Source of the DNA: SpSt-539 sp964549445
GTDB taxonomy: Bacteria > Planctomycetota > Phycisphaerae > UBA1845 > UTPLA1
Reading direction: 5' to 3'
Length of the DNA stretch: 64,000 bases
Assembly (NCBI GenBank): GCA_964549445.1
Contig: CAZJVS010000004.1
Location: 1 to 64,000 of the forward strand
The notes below the pieces were generated by a model. The model was not told where the DNA came from and did no database searches. It saw only the letters and a list, made by a program, of their open reading frames with translations. Position numbers and translations under genes: made by a program. Positions 9,546-18,792 of this stretch are shown here, in pieces (within the stretch, counting starts at the first letter, position 1; every line of letters begins with the position of its first letter).

Positions 9546-10529
9546 GTGAGCGACAAACCCGACAACTCGAAGAAGCCGGATGACGATCAGCTCGACGAAG
9601 CGTCGATCTGGCCGCCGGTCGGCGACTCCGGCCCCATCCCCGAGGCCGACATCGAGCCCGAGCCGCTCTACGAACCGGAAATCCCGCCCGACATGCAGCC
9701 GGACCAAGTGCTCGACGAAGCGCAGTTGCTCGGTGAAGCGGGCGAATTGGAATTCCAGCCCGTCGAGCCGGAGCCGTTGCTGCCCGAACCTGAGCCCGAA
9801 CCGATGCTCGAGCCGGAGCCGCATCGTCCCGCCCAGTCCGACGCGCCCGCCGCCCAACAGCGAGTCGAGGCAAAGCGCAAGGTCCGCACCCGTTCACAGC
9901 GAGAACTCGGCCAGGTCTGGGGCGGCGTCTTCTTTGCAATCAACGCGCCCGCTCCTCGCGTCGTGGCCGTCACGAGTTCGCTGCGACACGAGGGCGTCAC
10001 GCAAATCGCGACGGCCCTCGCGATGTCCGGTGTCTCCTCCCACGCCGATCAACGCATCGCGCTCGTCGATTGCAACCTGCGTCATCCGCGCATTGCCGAC
10101 CTGCTGGGAATCGAACCTTCGCCGGGACTCAGCGACGTGTTAAACGCCCGCGTCCCGCTCGATCGCGCCCTCCACCGGGTTTCCGTCATCGATGCAGACC
10201 GCGACCTGACCGTCCTGACCGCCGGAACCGAGGAGCCGCAGCCCCTCGGCCTCTTCCGCAGCCGCCAGTTCAAATCGTTGCTCGGAACGCTTCGCGAACA
10301 GTTCGATCACGTCATCCTCGACGTGCCCGCCACGAACCTCTATCCCGATCCGCAGATTATCGGCTCGTGCGCCGATGGCGTCGTCATCGTGGTTCACGCT
10401 TCGCGGACACGCCGCGAGTCCGTCGCCGAAGCGAAGAAGCGACTCGAAATGGCGCAGGCCAAGCTCCTGGGCGTCGTCCTGAACCAGCGCACCTACCCGA
10501 TTCCCGGCTTTCTATATCGAAGCTTCTAA
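9546..10529 (+). CDS. Degenerate BY-kinase/CpsD-type ATPase domain protein
   Basis: Homologous to the cytoplasmic tyrosine-kinase/ATPase partners of Wzz proteins, but probably not a normal kinase. GTG 9546 is taken as the start (another GTG at 9468). The first 100 residues are acidic and proline-rich (EPEPLLPEPEPEPMLEPEP), probably disordered. The ATPase-like core follows: VVAVTSSLRHEGVTQIATAL where the Walker A loop should be (expected GEGKST, here HEGVTQ, so the catalytic lysine is lost), ALVDCNLRHP as Walker A', and HVILDVPA as Walker B. The tail ends GFLYRSF with no tyrosine cluster. It may serve as a structural or regulatory pseudo-kinase for the copolymerase. Confidence 0.78.
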   Translation: MSDKPDNSKKPDDDQLDEASIWPPVGDSGPIPEADIEPEPLYEPEIPPDMQPDQVLDEAQLLGEAGELEFQPVEPEPLLPEPEPEPMLEPEPHRPAQSDAPAAQQRVEAKRKVRTRSQRELGQVWGGVFFAINAPAPRVVAVTSSLRHEGVTQIATALAMSGVSSHADQRIALVDCNLRHPRIADLLGIEPSPGLSDVLNARVPLDRALHRVSVIDADRDLTVLTAGTEEPQPLGLFRSRQFKSLLGTLREQFDHVILDVPATNLYPDPQIIGSCADGVVIVVHASRTRRESVAEAKKRLEMAQAKLLGVVLNQRTYPIPGFLYRSF

Positions 10530-10604
10530 TCACCGGACCGATAGTAACGATATGTCGCCGGTCGAGTTGCGCGCCGATATTTTCGCACCCGGGCTGGGCC
10601 GTTC

Positions 10605-12137
10605 ATGAGCGTGCTGCGTCGAGAAAATTTCGCACTTTCGTGGCTGCTCGCGATCGCCCTGGCGGTGACGGGTGCGGTCCTCGCCTCCGGCCTCGTCTTC
10701 AGCGTGCCCGCCCGCTCGCTGCTCATCTACTGGATCGCCCTCGGCGGCCTGACCCTCCTGATCCTCTACGCCGTGCTGGGCGATCTGCTCTTGGCGGTGC
10801 TGCTCTGGTTTTTCACGCTCATCTGCCTGCACGAAGAGTTCTGGCGACAACAGGTGCCGCTCTTCTTCGCCGTCACGATCCCGCGACTGTTCATCGTGGT
10901 GCTCGTCGTGCTCTTCGTCCTCATGGCGGCAATGGGCCGTATCCGTGTGACGATGGGCGGTGCCATCGGCGGCATGATGGCGGTGCTCGCACTCTATTTC
11001 ACGATCTCGGCCGCCGCCTCCGGGTTTGAAACCCACTCCCCGATCAAGGTCCACTACCGACTCATCGGCGGCTACCTCTTCCCCTTCACCGTATTCGCAC
11101 TCGTGTTGAATGGCGTCCGCGATGAACGCAGCGTTCGTCGTGTCGCGACTTTCTTCTTTTTCATCGGCCTCTACCTCTCGTTCACCGGCTGGATGGAGCA
11201 GTTCAAAGTTTGGGCTCTCGTTTGGCCAAAGTTCATCGCCGACTCCACCGTCGGAATCCACTTCGGCCGCGCCCGCGGCCCGTTCGTCCAGTCCGCCGCG
11301 ATGGGCCTCGCCCTCACCTACTGCTACTTCAACAACCTCGTCCTCGCCCGGCAGAGCAATCCCGTCGCGCGCTGGCTGATCTACTGCCTCAACCTGCTCA
11401 TGCTCCCCGTCATCTTCTGGACCAAGACCCGCTCCGCCTGGCTCGGATTCCTGCTCTGCTGCATCGTCTGGTTCATCTACTCGCGCAAGCGGACCATCCG
11501 CGCCCTGTGGGTCGCCGTCCTGATCGCTGGCTGCGCGCTCGTCGCTGTCCTGAATATGCACAACTTCCTCAGCGAAGACCGCGACAAGGGCGGCGTCACC
11601 GACGTCGAGCCCATCCTCGTTCGTCTCGGATTGGCACAGATCACCTGGCGAATGTTCGAAGACCGCCCGGTCTTCGGCGTCGGCTTCGGCCACTTCCGCG
11701 ACTACGCCCCGCAGTTCGCCGACGACCCCTCCAGCCCGTTCTACGCATTTGCCTCGACTGCCATGGAGCACAACAATCTCCTGAGCATCCTCGCGGAGAC
11801 CGGCCTCGTGGGCCTCCTGATCTACCTGATTCTGTTGATCGCAATACTCCGTGTCAGTCTGTCGCTCTGGCGTCGGCTGCCGGTGACGGCGCCTTGCTTC
11901 ATCAATCGCGACCTGATCGTGCTTTTCTGGATTCTCACGCTCGCCTTCCTAACGGACGGCTTCCTCCGCGAAACCAGCGACAATCCCTTCGCCAACAGTC
12001 TCTTCTTCGGCCTCAGCGGCGTAATCGTCGCCCTCAATACGCTGCTCGGCCCGCGCCCGCTCGCGCTTGCCGGACCGATGCGTGCCGCGCCGTCGGCGGC
12101 CGTCGGCGCATGGAGACCGGCGCCGCGGGGGGGATGA
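10605..12137 (+). CDS. O-antigen polymerase/ligase-family membrane protein (Wzy-like)
   Basis: Polytopic inner-membrane protein of 510 residues with about 11-12 hydrophobic segments, expected to polymerise lipid-linked repeat units in the periplasm. The conserved O-antigen ligase/Wzy_C region is visible around residues 205-415: WTKTRSAWLGFLLCC, then a large loop containing VFGVGFGHFRDYAP and MEHNNLLSILAETGLVGLL, typical of PF04932. It sits between the chain-length genes and the flippase gene, which favours polymerase over ligase, but the family cannot be split on sequence inspection alone. Confidence 0.83.
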   Translation: MSVLRRENFALSWLLAIALAVTGAVLASGLVFSVPARSLLIYWIALGGLTLLILYAVLGDLLLAVLLWFFTLICLHEEFWRQQVPLFFAVTIPRLFIVVLVVLFVLMAAMGRIRVTMGGAIGGMMAVLALYFTISAAASGFETHSPIKVHYRLIGGYLFPFTVFALVLNGVRDERSVRRVATFFFFIGLYLSFTGWMEQFKVWALVWPKFIADSTVGIHFGRARGPFVQSAAMGLALTYCYFNNLVLARQSNPVARWLIYCLNLLMLPVIFWTKTRSAWLGFLLCCIVWFIYSRKRTIRALWVAVLIAGCALVAVLNMHNFLSEDRDKGGVTDVEPILVRLGLAQITWRMFEDRPVFGVGFGHFRDYAPQFADDPSSPFYAFASTAMEHNNLLSILAETGLVGLLIYLILLIAILRVSLSLWRRLPVTAPCFINRDLIVLFWILTLAFLTDGFLRETSDNPFANSLFFGLSGVIVALNTLLGPRPLALAGPMRAAPSAAVGAWRPAPRGG

Positions 12138-12140
12138 TGC

Positions 12141-13853
12141 ATGCCCGACTCGCGCGCTGCCGATGGCGTCACCCGCCTGAACAACGCCGATGAAACGGCC
12201 GCCACGGCCGCCGCCCCGGCCGTGCTGCATCGCCCGCGCGGCCTCTTCGCCAGCTCGGCGTCCACCGCCGCGATGGGCCTCTACATCCCGGCGACGGCCG
12301 CCGTCCGCCTCATCAACTTCGCCCGCATCATCATGCTGACATGGTGGATGACCACCCAGCAGTTCGGCCTCTTCAACATCTTGCTGCTCGTCATCAACGT
12401 GCTGACGCCGGTTTGCAGTCTCGGCCTGAACGAAGCTGTCACGCGCTACGTGCCGCAGTTTGAATCGCGTGGCCGGCTCAACGACTTTGTTCGCCGCGCC
12501 TTATTGCTGGTCGGCGCTGTCGCTGGAATCAGCACGCTCGTGCTCTTGGTGCTTGCCCCGCTCGTCGGACAGCGCTTCTTCGGCCAACTCGTCTACGACG
12601 AGCAGATTCGCCGCGTCGTGCGTCAGGAACTTGGCCAGTTAACGCAGCTCTCCGCCATCGTGATCGGCCTGCTGATTCTTTATTTCTTTCTGCTGGCGGT
12701 GCTCAAAGGCCTCCGGATGATCCGCGCCCTCGCCTTTGCCGAGCTGCTCCACAGTCTCGCCTTCATCGGCCTCGCATTCATGGCCTGCCGCACCGGACAC
12801 GCCTCAGCCAAGTCCATGACGGCCTGCTACGGCGCATCGCTCGTCGTCACGCTCGTCGTTTGCGCCGCCGGCCTCTGGGCTGCCCTGCGTTCCTCACACG
12901 GACAATCCGCCCCCGTCGACGACTCCGCCCTGCATCACCGCCTGCTCTCTTTCAGTTCCTGGGCCATGATCGCCGGCGTCACCTGGCAGATTCTGCAGTA
13001 CTACCCCGCCTGGTATCTCAACAAGATCATGGGCAACGACGCCGTCGCCGTCTTCAGCGCCGTCCGCCAGGTCGGCCAGTTCGTACTTCTCGGCGCGGTG
13101 ACGCTCGTCACCGTCGTCATGACCTCGGTCACACGCACCTGGGAATCGCGTGGCGTCCAAGCCGCCGATCGCCAGTTGTCGCTCGCATTTCGCGGCGCGG
13201 GCGTGGCGATGCTTCTCGGCTGCGCCGCGATTTCACTTTCGCGTAACGTGATCGTTCGCCTCTTTAGCGGCTCGTATGCCGCCGGCGCCGACATCCTGCC
13301 GCTGCAGTTGCTTTTCTTTCTGATCGGCGGCAATTTCGCCTTCATAGCCCTGCATTTCAATCTCATCGAAAAGCCCCGCTTGCACTTCCTCCCCTACGCA
13401 ATCGGAGTCGCGGCCAACTTCCTGTTCGGATTGTGGTTCTTCGGCGAACGCTTCGACTGGCTACGAAACACGCAAGTCTGGCGTTGGCTGTCGCCGCTCG
13501 GAGCCAAGCTCCTCATCGTCGGCGTCTCCGATCCGCTCGGCCTCGGCGCTGCATCCTGGTGCGGCGTGCTGGCCATCCTCGCCGCCCTGGTCGCCTGCCT
13601 CATCCTCCTGCGATCGGTGGGGCGGCGGCTCGATCGAGGCAGCTACATCGTCCTCGCCTCAGCGCTCCTTCTCGCAGGCAACGACGCCATCCTCATCGTC
13701 GGCGCCGCCGCCCTCGTCGGCCTGATCGCGGCGACGGATCTCGTCTTCACCGTCCGCGAGCGCCGCGAGCTTCGCGACTACGCCGCCGCCGTCGTCCGCA
13801 GCATCTTCAAATCCTCACCCCCGGGATCGGTGAACGATGCTCCGCAACCCTGA
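12141..13853 (+). CDS. Polysaccharide flippase (Wzx/MATE-like)
   Basis: Multi-spanning membrane protein of 570 residues predicted to flip undecaprenyl-linked units across the inner membrane. After a polar N-terminus of about 45 residues come the usual polysaccharide-synthase family features: ATAAVRLINFARIIMLTWWMTTQQFGLFNI, then SLGLNEAVTRYVPQFESRGR, and repeated hydrophobic helices through to the C-terminus. It starts 4 bases after the polymerase stop and overlaps the following glycosyltransferase by 17 bases, indicating translational coupling. The last 100 residues add further helices compared with compact Wzx proteins. Confidence 0.82.
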   Translation: MPDSRAADGVTRLNNADETAATAAAPAVLHRPRGLFASSASTAAMGLYIPATAAVRLINFARIIMLTWWMTTQQFGLFNILLLVINVLTPVCSLGLNEAVTRYVPQFESRGRLNDFVRRALLLVGAVAGISTLVLLVLAPLVGQRFFGQLVYDEQIRRVVRQELGQLTQLSAIVIGLLILYFFLLAVLKGLRMIRALAFAELLHSLAFIGLAFMACRTGHASAKSMTACYGASLVVTLVVCAAGLWAALRSSHGQSAPVDDSALHHRLLSFSSWAMIAGVTWQILQYYPAWYLNKIMGNDAVAVFSAVRQVGQFVLLGAVTLVTVVMTSVTRTWESRGVQAADRQLSLAFRGAGVAMLLGCAAISLSRNVIVRLFSGSYAAGADILPLQLLFFLIGGNFAFIALHFNLIEKPRLHFLPYAIGVAANFLFGLWFFGERFDWLRNTQVWRWLSPLGAKLLIVGVSDPLGLGAASWCGVLAILAALVACLILLRSVGRRLDRGSYIVLASALLLAGNDAILIVGAAALVGLIAATDLVFTVRERRELRDYAAAVVRSIFKSSPPGSVNDAPQP

Positions 13854-15993
13854 CATCGCGCCGCCGTCCCTTGCTGTCGCCATCTGCACCGCCGGCCGTC
13901 CGGCCGCGCTCGCCACCACGCTCGAATCGCTCTGGCACCAGACGCGCAAGCCCGCTGAGCTCATCCTCATCGATGACGGCCGGCTCGACCGCGTCATGCT
14001 CGACGGAATCGCCGCCCATTGCGAGAAGTGGGGCATCTCGTTCCGCTACGAGCGAAAGCAGACGCTCGGCCTGACATCCTCCCGAAACCGCGCCGCCGCC
14101 ATTGCGACCGCCGAAGTCATCGTCTACCTCGACGACGACGTTACCTGCTCCGCCGGCTTCCTCGCCGAAATCGAGCGAGTCATGTCCGACCGCGATGTCG
14201 GTGGCGTCCGCCCCGACGTGCTCGAACCCGCCTGGTCGGGCCTCGGCTCGCGCCTCTATCAGTCCGGCTACGCCTTCGCCGGCTGGTGGCGGATCGCCCC
14301 GCGCCGTCGGCCGTCAACGCCGCCGCCAGCCGTCGCACGGAATGGATCCGACGTCCGCCCGACCTCGCTCCTCTCCGGCGCGGCCATGGCCCTCCGCCGC
14401 GACCTGGTCGTGGCAAATCCGTTCGACGAGCGCCTGACAAGTTATGCGCTCGGCGAAGACCGCGAGATGGCCTACCGCCTCGCCGACCGCGCCTGGCTCG
14501 TCTCCGCACCCCAGGCCCGCGTCGTTCACCGACGCGACGCCGCTGGCCGAACCGACCCACGCCGCTTCGGCTACATGACCGCCTTCAACTATCTCTACAT
14601 CCTCCGCCGTCACTGCCGCCTTCGCCCCGGCGATTACCTCCTCATCGCCTGGTCGTTCATCGTCATCGCCCTCATGCACCTCGCCTACGCGATTGTTGGC
14701 AACCGCCGCGCCCACCTGGGCGAACTGCGCGGAATGGCCGATGGTCTTGTCGCCGCCCTTAGCGAAGGAAACGTCGGCGCAACGCCGGCTCGCCACCACG
14801 CTTCTCGCCCAAGCGTCGCCGCAACCCCGCGAATCCGAACCCGCGTGCTCTTCGTAACCAACCGTCTAGAGCACGGCGGCGCCGAATGGATGCTGCTCTC
14901 ACTCGCAAAACATCTGCCCGCTGTCGGCGTCCAGCCCGCCGTCATCTGCCTGAAGGACGCCGGCCCGCTGACCCACGAATGCCGCACGGCTGGCATTCCC
15001 GTCTTCGCGTCGCTGCTGCATCACAAGTACGACCTCGCCGCGATCGGCCGAATTCGGCGGCTGATAGAAGGCGACGGCGCCAACGGCTACCACGCAATCG
15101 TCGCCGTCGGCAGTGGGGGGGATCGTATGTTCTGGTCCACACTCGCCGGCCATGCCGCCGGCGTCCCAGTCGTCGTCTGGTCGCACTGGTGCCCGACGCT
15201 GGCCGAACAGCGCTTCGAGTCTACCAACCGCTTGCTCTACCGCTGGGTCGATCGTTTCATCGCTTTGGGCAGCCGCCACGCCGACGCCCTCGCCGAAATC
15301 GAACGCGTCCCGCGCGGCCGCATTGAGATCATCCACAATGGCATCGACATCGCTCGTTTCGATCACGCGGACCAGCGCGCCTCCGTCCGCTCCGCCCTCG
15401 GCCTCGCTGCCGACGACATCGCCATCGCCATCGTCGCCAACCTCCGCCGCGAAAAGCGCCACGACCTGTTCATCGAGGCCGCCCGCCGATTGTCGACCGC
15501 GCATCCCCGCACAAGGTTCTTCATCATCGGCGACGGCCCCGACCGCGCCGCCGTGCATTCAGCCGCGCAGCGCTCCGGCCTCAAGCCCCCGACCCTTCAA
15601 CTGCTCGGCCCACGCGACGACATGCCATCCCTCTACGCCGGCCTCGATATCTGCTGTCTCTGCAGCGATCTCGAGTGCTTCAGCATCACCATGCTCGAAT
15701 CCGCCGCCTCCGGCTGCGCATTCGTCGGCCCCGACTGCGGCGCAATGAACGAGTTCCTGATTGACGGCGTCACCGGCCTCGCAACGCCACCAGCCGACGC
15801 CGCCGCCCTCACCGCTGCGCTCGACCGGCTGATCCGCGACCCGCATCTCCGCGATCAAATCGCGGCAAATGCCCGCAAATCGGTGCGAGCCGAATTCCCC
15901 ATCCAGCACACCGCCGAATCTTTTGCTGACCTGTTTTCGACCCTCGTAACCCGCCGCCGATTTGATTTTGGAAGGTCCCGAAAAGTACAATGA
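13837..15993 (+). CDS. Bifunctional GT2-GT4 glycosyltransferase fusion
   Basis: Two glycosyltransferases in one 718-residue chain. Residues about 10-250 are a GT-A/GT2 domain (VAICTAGRPAALATTLESLW, LILIDDG, TSSRNRAAAIATAEVIVYLDDDV with the DXD-like LDDD, and GEDREMAYRLADR). A hydrophobic segment at about 265-288 (YLLIAWSFIVIALMHLAYAI) may anchor it to the membrane. Residues about 332-705 are a GT-B/GT4 domain: VLFVTNRLEHGGAEWMLL, IEIIHNGIDIARF, VANLRREKRHDLFIEA, FIIGDGPDR, and the EX7E motif ECFSITMLE near residue 613. No frameshift or internal stop separates the halves. It probably adds two successive sugars of the repeat unit. Confidence 0.88.
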   Translation: MLRNPDIAPPSLAVAICTAGRPAALATTLESLWHQTRKPAELILIDDGRLDRVMLDGIAAHCEKWGISFRYERKQTLGLTSSRNRAAAIATAEVIVYLDDDVTCSAGFLAEIERVMSDRDVGGVRPDVLEPAWSGLGSRLYQSGYAFAGWWRIAPRRRPSTPPPAVARNGSDVRPTSLLSGAAMALRRDLVVANPFDERLTSYALGEDREMAYRLADRAWLVSAPQARVVHRRDAAGRTDPRRFGYMTAFNYLYILRRHCRLRPGDYLLIAWSFIVIALMHLAYAIVGNRRAHLGELRGMADGLVAALSEGNVGATPARHHASRPSVAATPRIRTRVLFVTNRLEHGGAEWMLLSLAKHLPAVGVQPAVICLKDAGPLTHECRTAGIPVFASLLHHKYDLAAIGRIRRLIEGDGANGYHAIVAVGSGGDRMFWSTLAGHAAGVPVVVWSHWCPTLAEQRFESTNRLLYRWVDRFIALGSRHADALAEIERVPRGRIEIIHNGIDIARFDHADQRASVRSALGLAADDIAIAIVANLRREKRHDLFIEAARRLSTAHPRTRFFIIGDGPDRAAVHSAAQRSGLKPPTLQLLGPRDDMPSLYAGLDICCLCSDLECFSITMLESAASGCAFVGPDCGAMNEFLIDGVTGLATPPADAAALTAALDRLIRDPHLRDQIAANARKSVRAEFPIQHTAESFADLFSTLVTRRRFDFGRSRKVQ

Positions 15994-17192
15994 CTCATAG
16001 GAGTGCGGAAACTGGGTGCCCCGATAACGCGAGTCATCGACCGCGAAAAATCCTCCATCTGGTCTCTACCTTCGCGCCCAAGACCGACACCAAATGGCTG
16101 CTGCACGTCGCCCGCCACCTCGACCGCCGGCGGTTCGAACTGCACGCCGCCTGCTATCACGAAGGAGGAGAGATCGAACGTCGCCTGGCCGCGATCGGTA
16201 TCGCGACCCATAACCTCGGCATCGATATCGTCGCCGACCCGCGCGCCATCTCGCGCGGAATGCGACTGATCGAGCGGATCGGCCCCGATCTGGTTCACAC
16301 GCACCTGCTTCGCGCCGATCTACTGGGTGGGGTCGCGGCTCGTTCGGCCGGTGTCCCGGTCATCGTCACCACGGCCTACGCCGTCGGCGCGTTTCGCCGG
16401 GCCGTTCGACGCGCGAGCGACCCGCTCCTCGACGCCGTCTGCCGCCTGCTGCCGACCCACGTGCTGGCGGTCAGCGACGCCGTGCGTCAGGACTGCATTT
16501 TCCGGCTCGGCTGGCCGGCCGATCGCGTGAAAGTAATCCGCACGGGCATCGACCCGCCGGATTCGATTAATTCGGCCGCCGTCAAGCGGCTCCGCGAAGA
16601 GTGGGGCTGCGGCGACGGCCGCGAGAATACGCCGGCCGTTCTGACGGTCGCTCGACTAAGCTATGAGAAGGGCGTCGACGTCCTGATCGACGCCGCGGCG
16701 GAACTCAGGGATGCCGCCGTTCGATTCATCGTCATCGGCGACGGGCCACAACGCGGCCCGCTGCAGCGGCGAATCGACGATCTGGGGTTGGCCGGGCGCG
16801 TGCGCCTGGCGGGGTATTGCAACGACGTATGGCCTTGCCTTGCGGCGGCCGACGTAGTGGCCGTGCCATCGCTCATGGAGGGTATGCCCAACGCCCTGCT
16901 CGAAGCGATGGCCCTCGGCCGTCCGATCGTCGCCACAAACGTCGGCGGCATTCCGGAGGCCGTCGAGTCGCGCGTGAGCGGGCTGCTCGTCCCGCCGGCC
17001 GATCCGAATGCCCTGGCTGCCGGGATTCGCGAGTTGCTCAACGACGCGGACCTGTCGCGTCAGCTCGGCCGGACGGCCGCGGCCGAAGTGGAAAAGCGGT
17101 TTTTGGCGCGCGACGTCGTCGCGCAGTACGAGTCATGGTACGAGTCGCTGATCGACAACTCGCCGACGACACACGCGTTCGGGGCGCGCTGA
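15990..17192 (+). CDS. Glycosyltransferase family 4
   Basis: GT-B fold sugar transferase of 400 residues. The start ATG overlaps the previous stop (ATGA). The N-terminal acceptor domain begins KILHLVSTFAPKTDTKWLLHV and includes PDLVHTHLLRADLLGG. The donor domain has VIRTGIDPPDS, LTVARLSYEKGVDVLIDAA, FIVIGDGPQRGPLQRR, and the EX7E motif EGMPNALLE at about residue 297 followed by IVATNVGGIPEAV. Donor and acceptor sugars cannot be told from sequence. It is part of the exopolysaccharide operon. Confidence 0.88.
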   Translation: MTHRSAETGCPDNASHRPRKILHLVSTFAPKTDTKWLLHVARHLDRRRFELHAACYHEGGEIERRLAAIGIATHNLGIDIVADPRAISRGMRLIERIGPDLVHTHLLRADLLGGVAARSAGVPVIVTTAYAVGAFRRAVRRASDPLLDAVCRLLPTHVLAVSDAVRQDCIFRLGWPADRVKVIRTGIDPPDSINSAAVKRLREEWGCGDGRENTPAVLTVARLSYEKGVDVLIDAAAELRDAAVRFIVIGDGPQRGPLQRRIDDLGLAGRVRLAGYCNDVWPCLAAADVVAVPSLMEGMPNALLEAMALGRPIVATNVGGIPEAVESRVSGLLVPPADPNALAAGIRELLNDADLSRQLGRTAAAEVEKRFLARDVVAQYESWYESLIDNSPTTHAFGAR

Positions 17193-18004
17193 CGCGCGCG
17201 CAAACCCCCGACTCAATCCAAACAACCATCGCAACCGACTGGCCGCTCCCCGAAACGGTCGAAGTCCTCGGCTTCCGCGTCGCCGACCTCCATATCGAAT
17301 CGCTGATCGAGCTGATGATCGAGCGCGCCGCCGCCGGCCTGCCGACAAACGTCGCCTACCTCAACGCCCACACCGCCAATCTGGCCGCCGCCGATCCGGC
17401 CTTCGCGTCCGCCTTGCGTTCGTCCGACGTGCTCTACGCCGACGGCATGTCCGTCGTCTGGGCCGCCCAACTGCTCAGCCGCCGCCGGCTTCAGCGCATG
17501 ACCGCCGCCGACTATTTCACCGCCTTCGCCGCCCAGTGCGCCAAGCGTGGTTTGTCGCTCTACCTCCTTGGCGGACACGCCGAAATTGCGCAGCGCGCCG
17601 CCAACAAGCTGACGTCCGAAATACCCACCCTCCGCATTGCGGGCGTCAACACTGGCTACTTCCACGACGGCGACGCCTCGGCCCGCCTCATCGAGCAGAT
17701 CAACAACTCCAACGCCGACGCTCTGATCCTCGGCATGGGCAGCCCGCGCCAGGAACGCTGGCTCGCCGAGCACGCCCCGCGCCTGCGTCCGCCGCTCCGC
17801 TGGTGCGTTGGCGCGTTGTTCGATTACCTGGCCGGTCGCGAACCGCGGGCCCCGCGCTGGCTCTGCCGCTTCGGTGGCGAATGGTTCTTCCGATTGCTAA
17901 CTGATCCGCGCGGCAAATGGCGCCGATATCTCGTGGGCAACCCGCAGTTTGCCGGGCGGGTCCTCCGCGCCGCGTCAAAATCGCGGGCCGCGCAGCCGGG
18001 CTAG
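17135..18004 (+). CDS. WecG/TagA/CpsF-family glycosyltransferase (GT26)
   Basis: Transfers a sugar (in known members a ManNAc-type residue) to a lipid-linked acceptor. The domain begins at VEVLGFRVADLHIESLIELM and has the family marks YLNAHTANLAAADPAF, DVLYADGMSVVWAA (ADG near residue 102), LYLLGGHAEIAQRAANKL, GYFHDGD, ALILGMGSPRQERWL and CVGALFDYLAGREPRAPRWL. The start is uncertain: ATG 17135 is the nearest good in-frame codon and overlaps the upstream gene by 58 bases. The much longer ORF from 16817 runs antiphase through that gene and is not believed. Confidence 0.86.
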   Translation: MVRVADRQLADDTRVRGALTRAQTPDSIQTTIATDWPLPETVEVLGFRVADLHIESLIELMIERAAAGLPTNVAYLNAHTANLAAADPAFASALRSSDVLYADGMSVVWAAQLLSRRRLQRMTAADYFTAFAAQCAKRGLSLYLLGGHAEIAQRAANKLTSEIPTLRIAGVNTGYFHDGDASARLIEQINNSNADALILGMGSPRQERWLAEHAPRLRPPLRWCVGALFDYLAGREPRAPRWLCRFGGEWFFRLLTDPRGKWRRYLVGNPQFAGRVLRAASKSRAAQPG

Positions 18005-18013
18005 GACGTGCAG

Positions 18014-18700
18014 ATGTCATTAACGCGTGCAACAGCAGTCGAATGGCTCGTCCCCGCCAGTGGCAACGGCGCATCGTCGTCGGCCATCCGCGATCGCGCC
18101 TACGAAATCGCAAAGCGCGGCTTCGACATCGTCGCCGCCACCGTGCTCCTCATCCTGACCGCCCCAATCCTGCTGATCTCGATCTTCGCGGTGCGTGCAA
18201 CCTCGCCGGGCCGGGTCTTCTTCCGCCAGAGCCGCGCCGGCCGCAACGGCATCCCCTTTGAGATGTACAAGCTCCGCACGATGGTCGCCTCCGCCGAGGA
18301 CGACAAGGAACTTTTCCGCCGTCACAACGAGCTGCCCACCGGCCCCTGCTTCAAAATGAAGAATGACCCCCGCGTCACCTGCGTCGGCCGCATGCTTCGC
18401 CGCGCCAGCATCGACGAACTGCCGCAACTCGTAAACGTACTGCTGGGAGACATGAGCTTCGTCGGCCCGCGCCCGCTCCCGCTCGACGAAGTCCGTCGCG
18501 ACACGCCCGACCAGGCCCTTCGCCTCACCGTCAAGCCGGGCCTCACCTGCCTCTGGCAGATCTCCGGCCGCACCGAAATCCCCTACGAAGAGTGGCTCGC
18601 CCTCGACGTCTGGTATGTCCGCAACCGCACCTTCATCCTTGACCTGCAGATCGTCCTCAAGACCATCCCCGCCGTCCTCACCGGACACGGCGCATACTAA
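18014..18700 (+). CDS. Undecaprenyl-phosphate sugar-1-phosphate transferase (initiating)
   Basis: Bacterial sugar transferase (PF02397 type) that loads the first sugar phosphate onto undecaprenyl phosphate. It is the short form of 228 residues with one membrane helix (about 35-58, IVAATVLLILTAPILLISI) and the full catalytic core: FFRQSRAGRNGIPFEMYKLRTM, DELPQLVNVLLGDMSFVGPRP, KPGLTCLWQISGR, and the terminal GHGAY. ATG 18014 is preceded by TAGGA at a suitable distance; GTG 18008 is an alternative. It is the last gene of the polysaccharide locus. Confidence 0.9.
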   Translation: MSLTRATAVEWLVPASGNGASSSAIRDRAYEIAKRGFDIVAATVLLILTAPILLISIFAVRATSPGRVFFRQSRAGRNGIPFEMYKLRTMVASAEDDKELFRRHNELPTGPCFKMKNDPRVTCVGRMLRRASIDELPQLVNVLLGDMSFVGPRPLPLDEVRRDTPDQALRLTVKPGLTCLWQISGRTEIPYEEWLALDVWYVRNRTFILDLQIVLKTIPAVLTGHGAY

Positions 18701-18733
18701 CGAAATCGCTTGTGTGCCCGCTGAAACGTGCGC

Positions 18734-18764
18734 AAGAAAAAAGGCCGGCATTCTGGTGCCGGCC
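18734..18764 (-). terminator. Intrinsic terminator after the first PEP-CTERM gene
   Basis: A perfect 8-bp stem (ggccggca / tgccggcc, 18743-18764) with a 6-base loop. On the minus strand it is followed at once by six Ts (18742-18737), the classical Rho-independent layout. It lies 28 bases beyond the stop of the minus-strand gene and also separates it from the converging EPS operon. Confidence 0.85.
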
Positions 18765-18792
18765 TCAACGAGGGACGAAGAAATCACTCACA

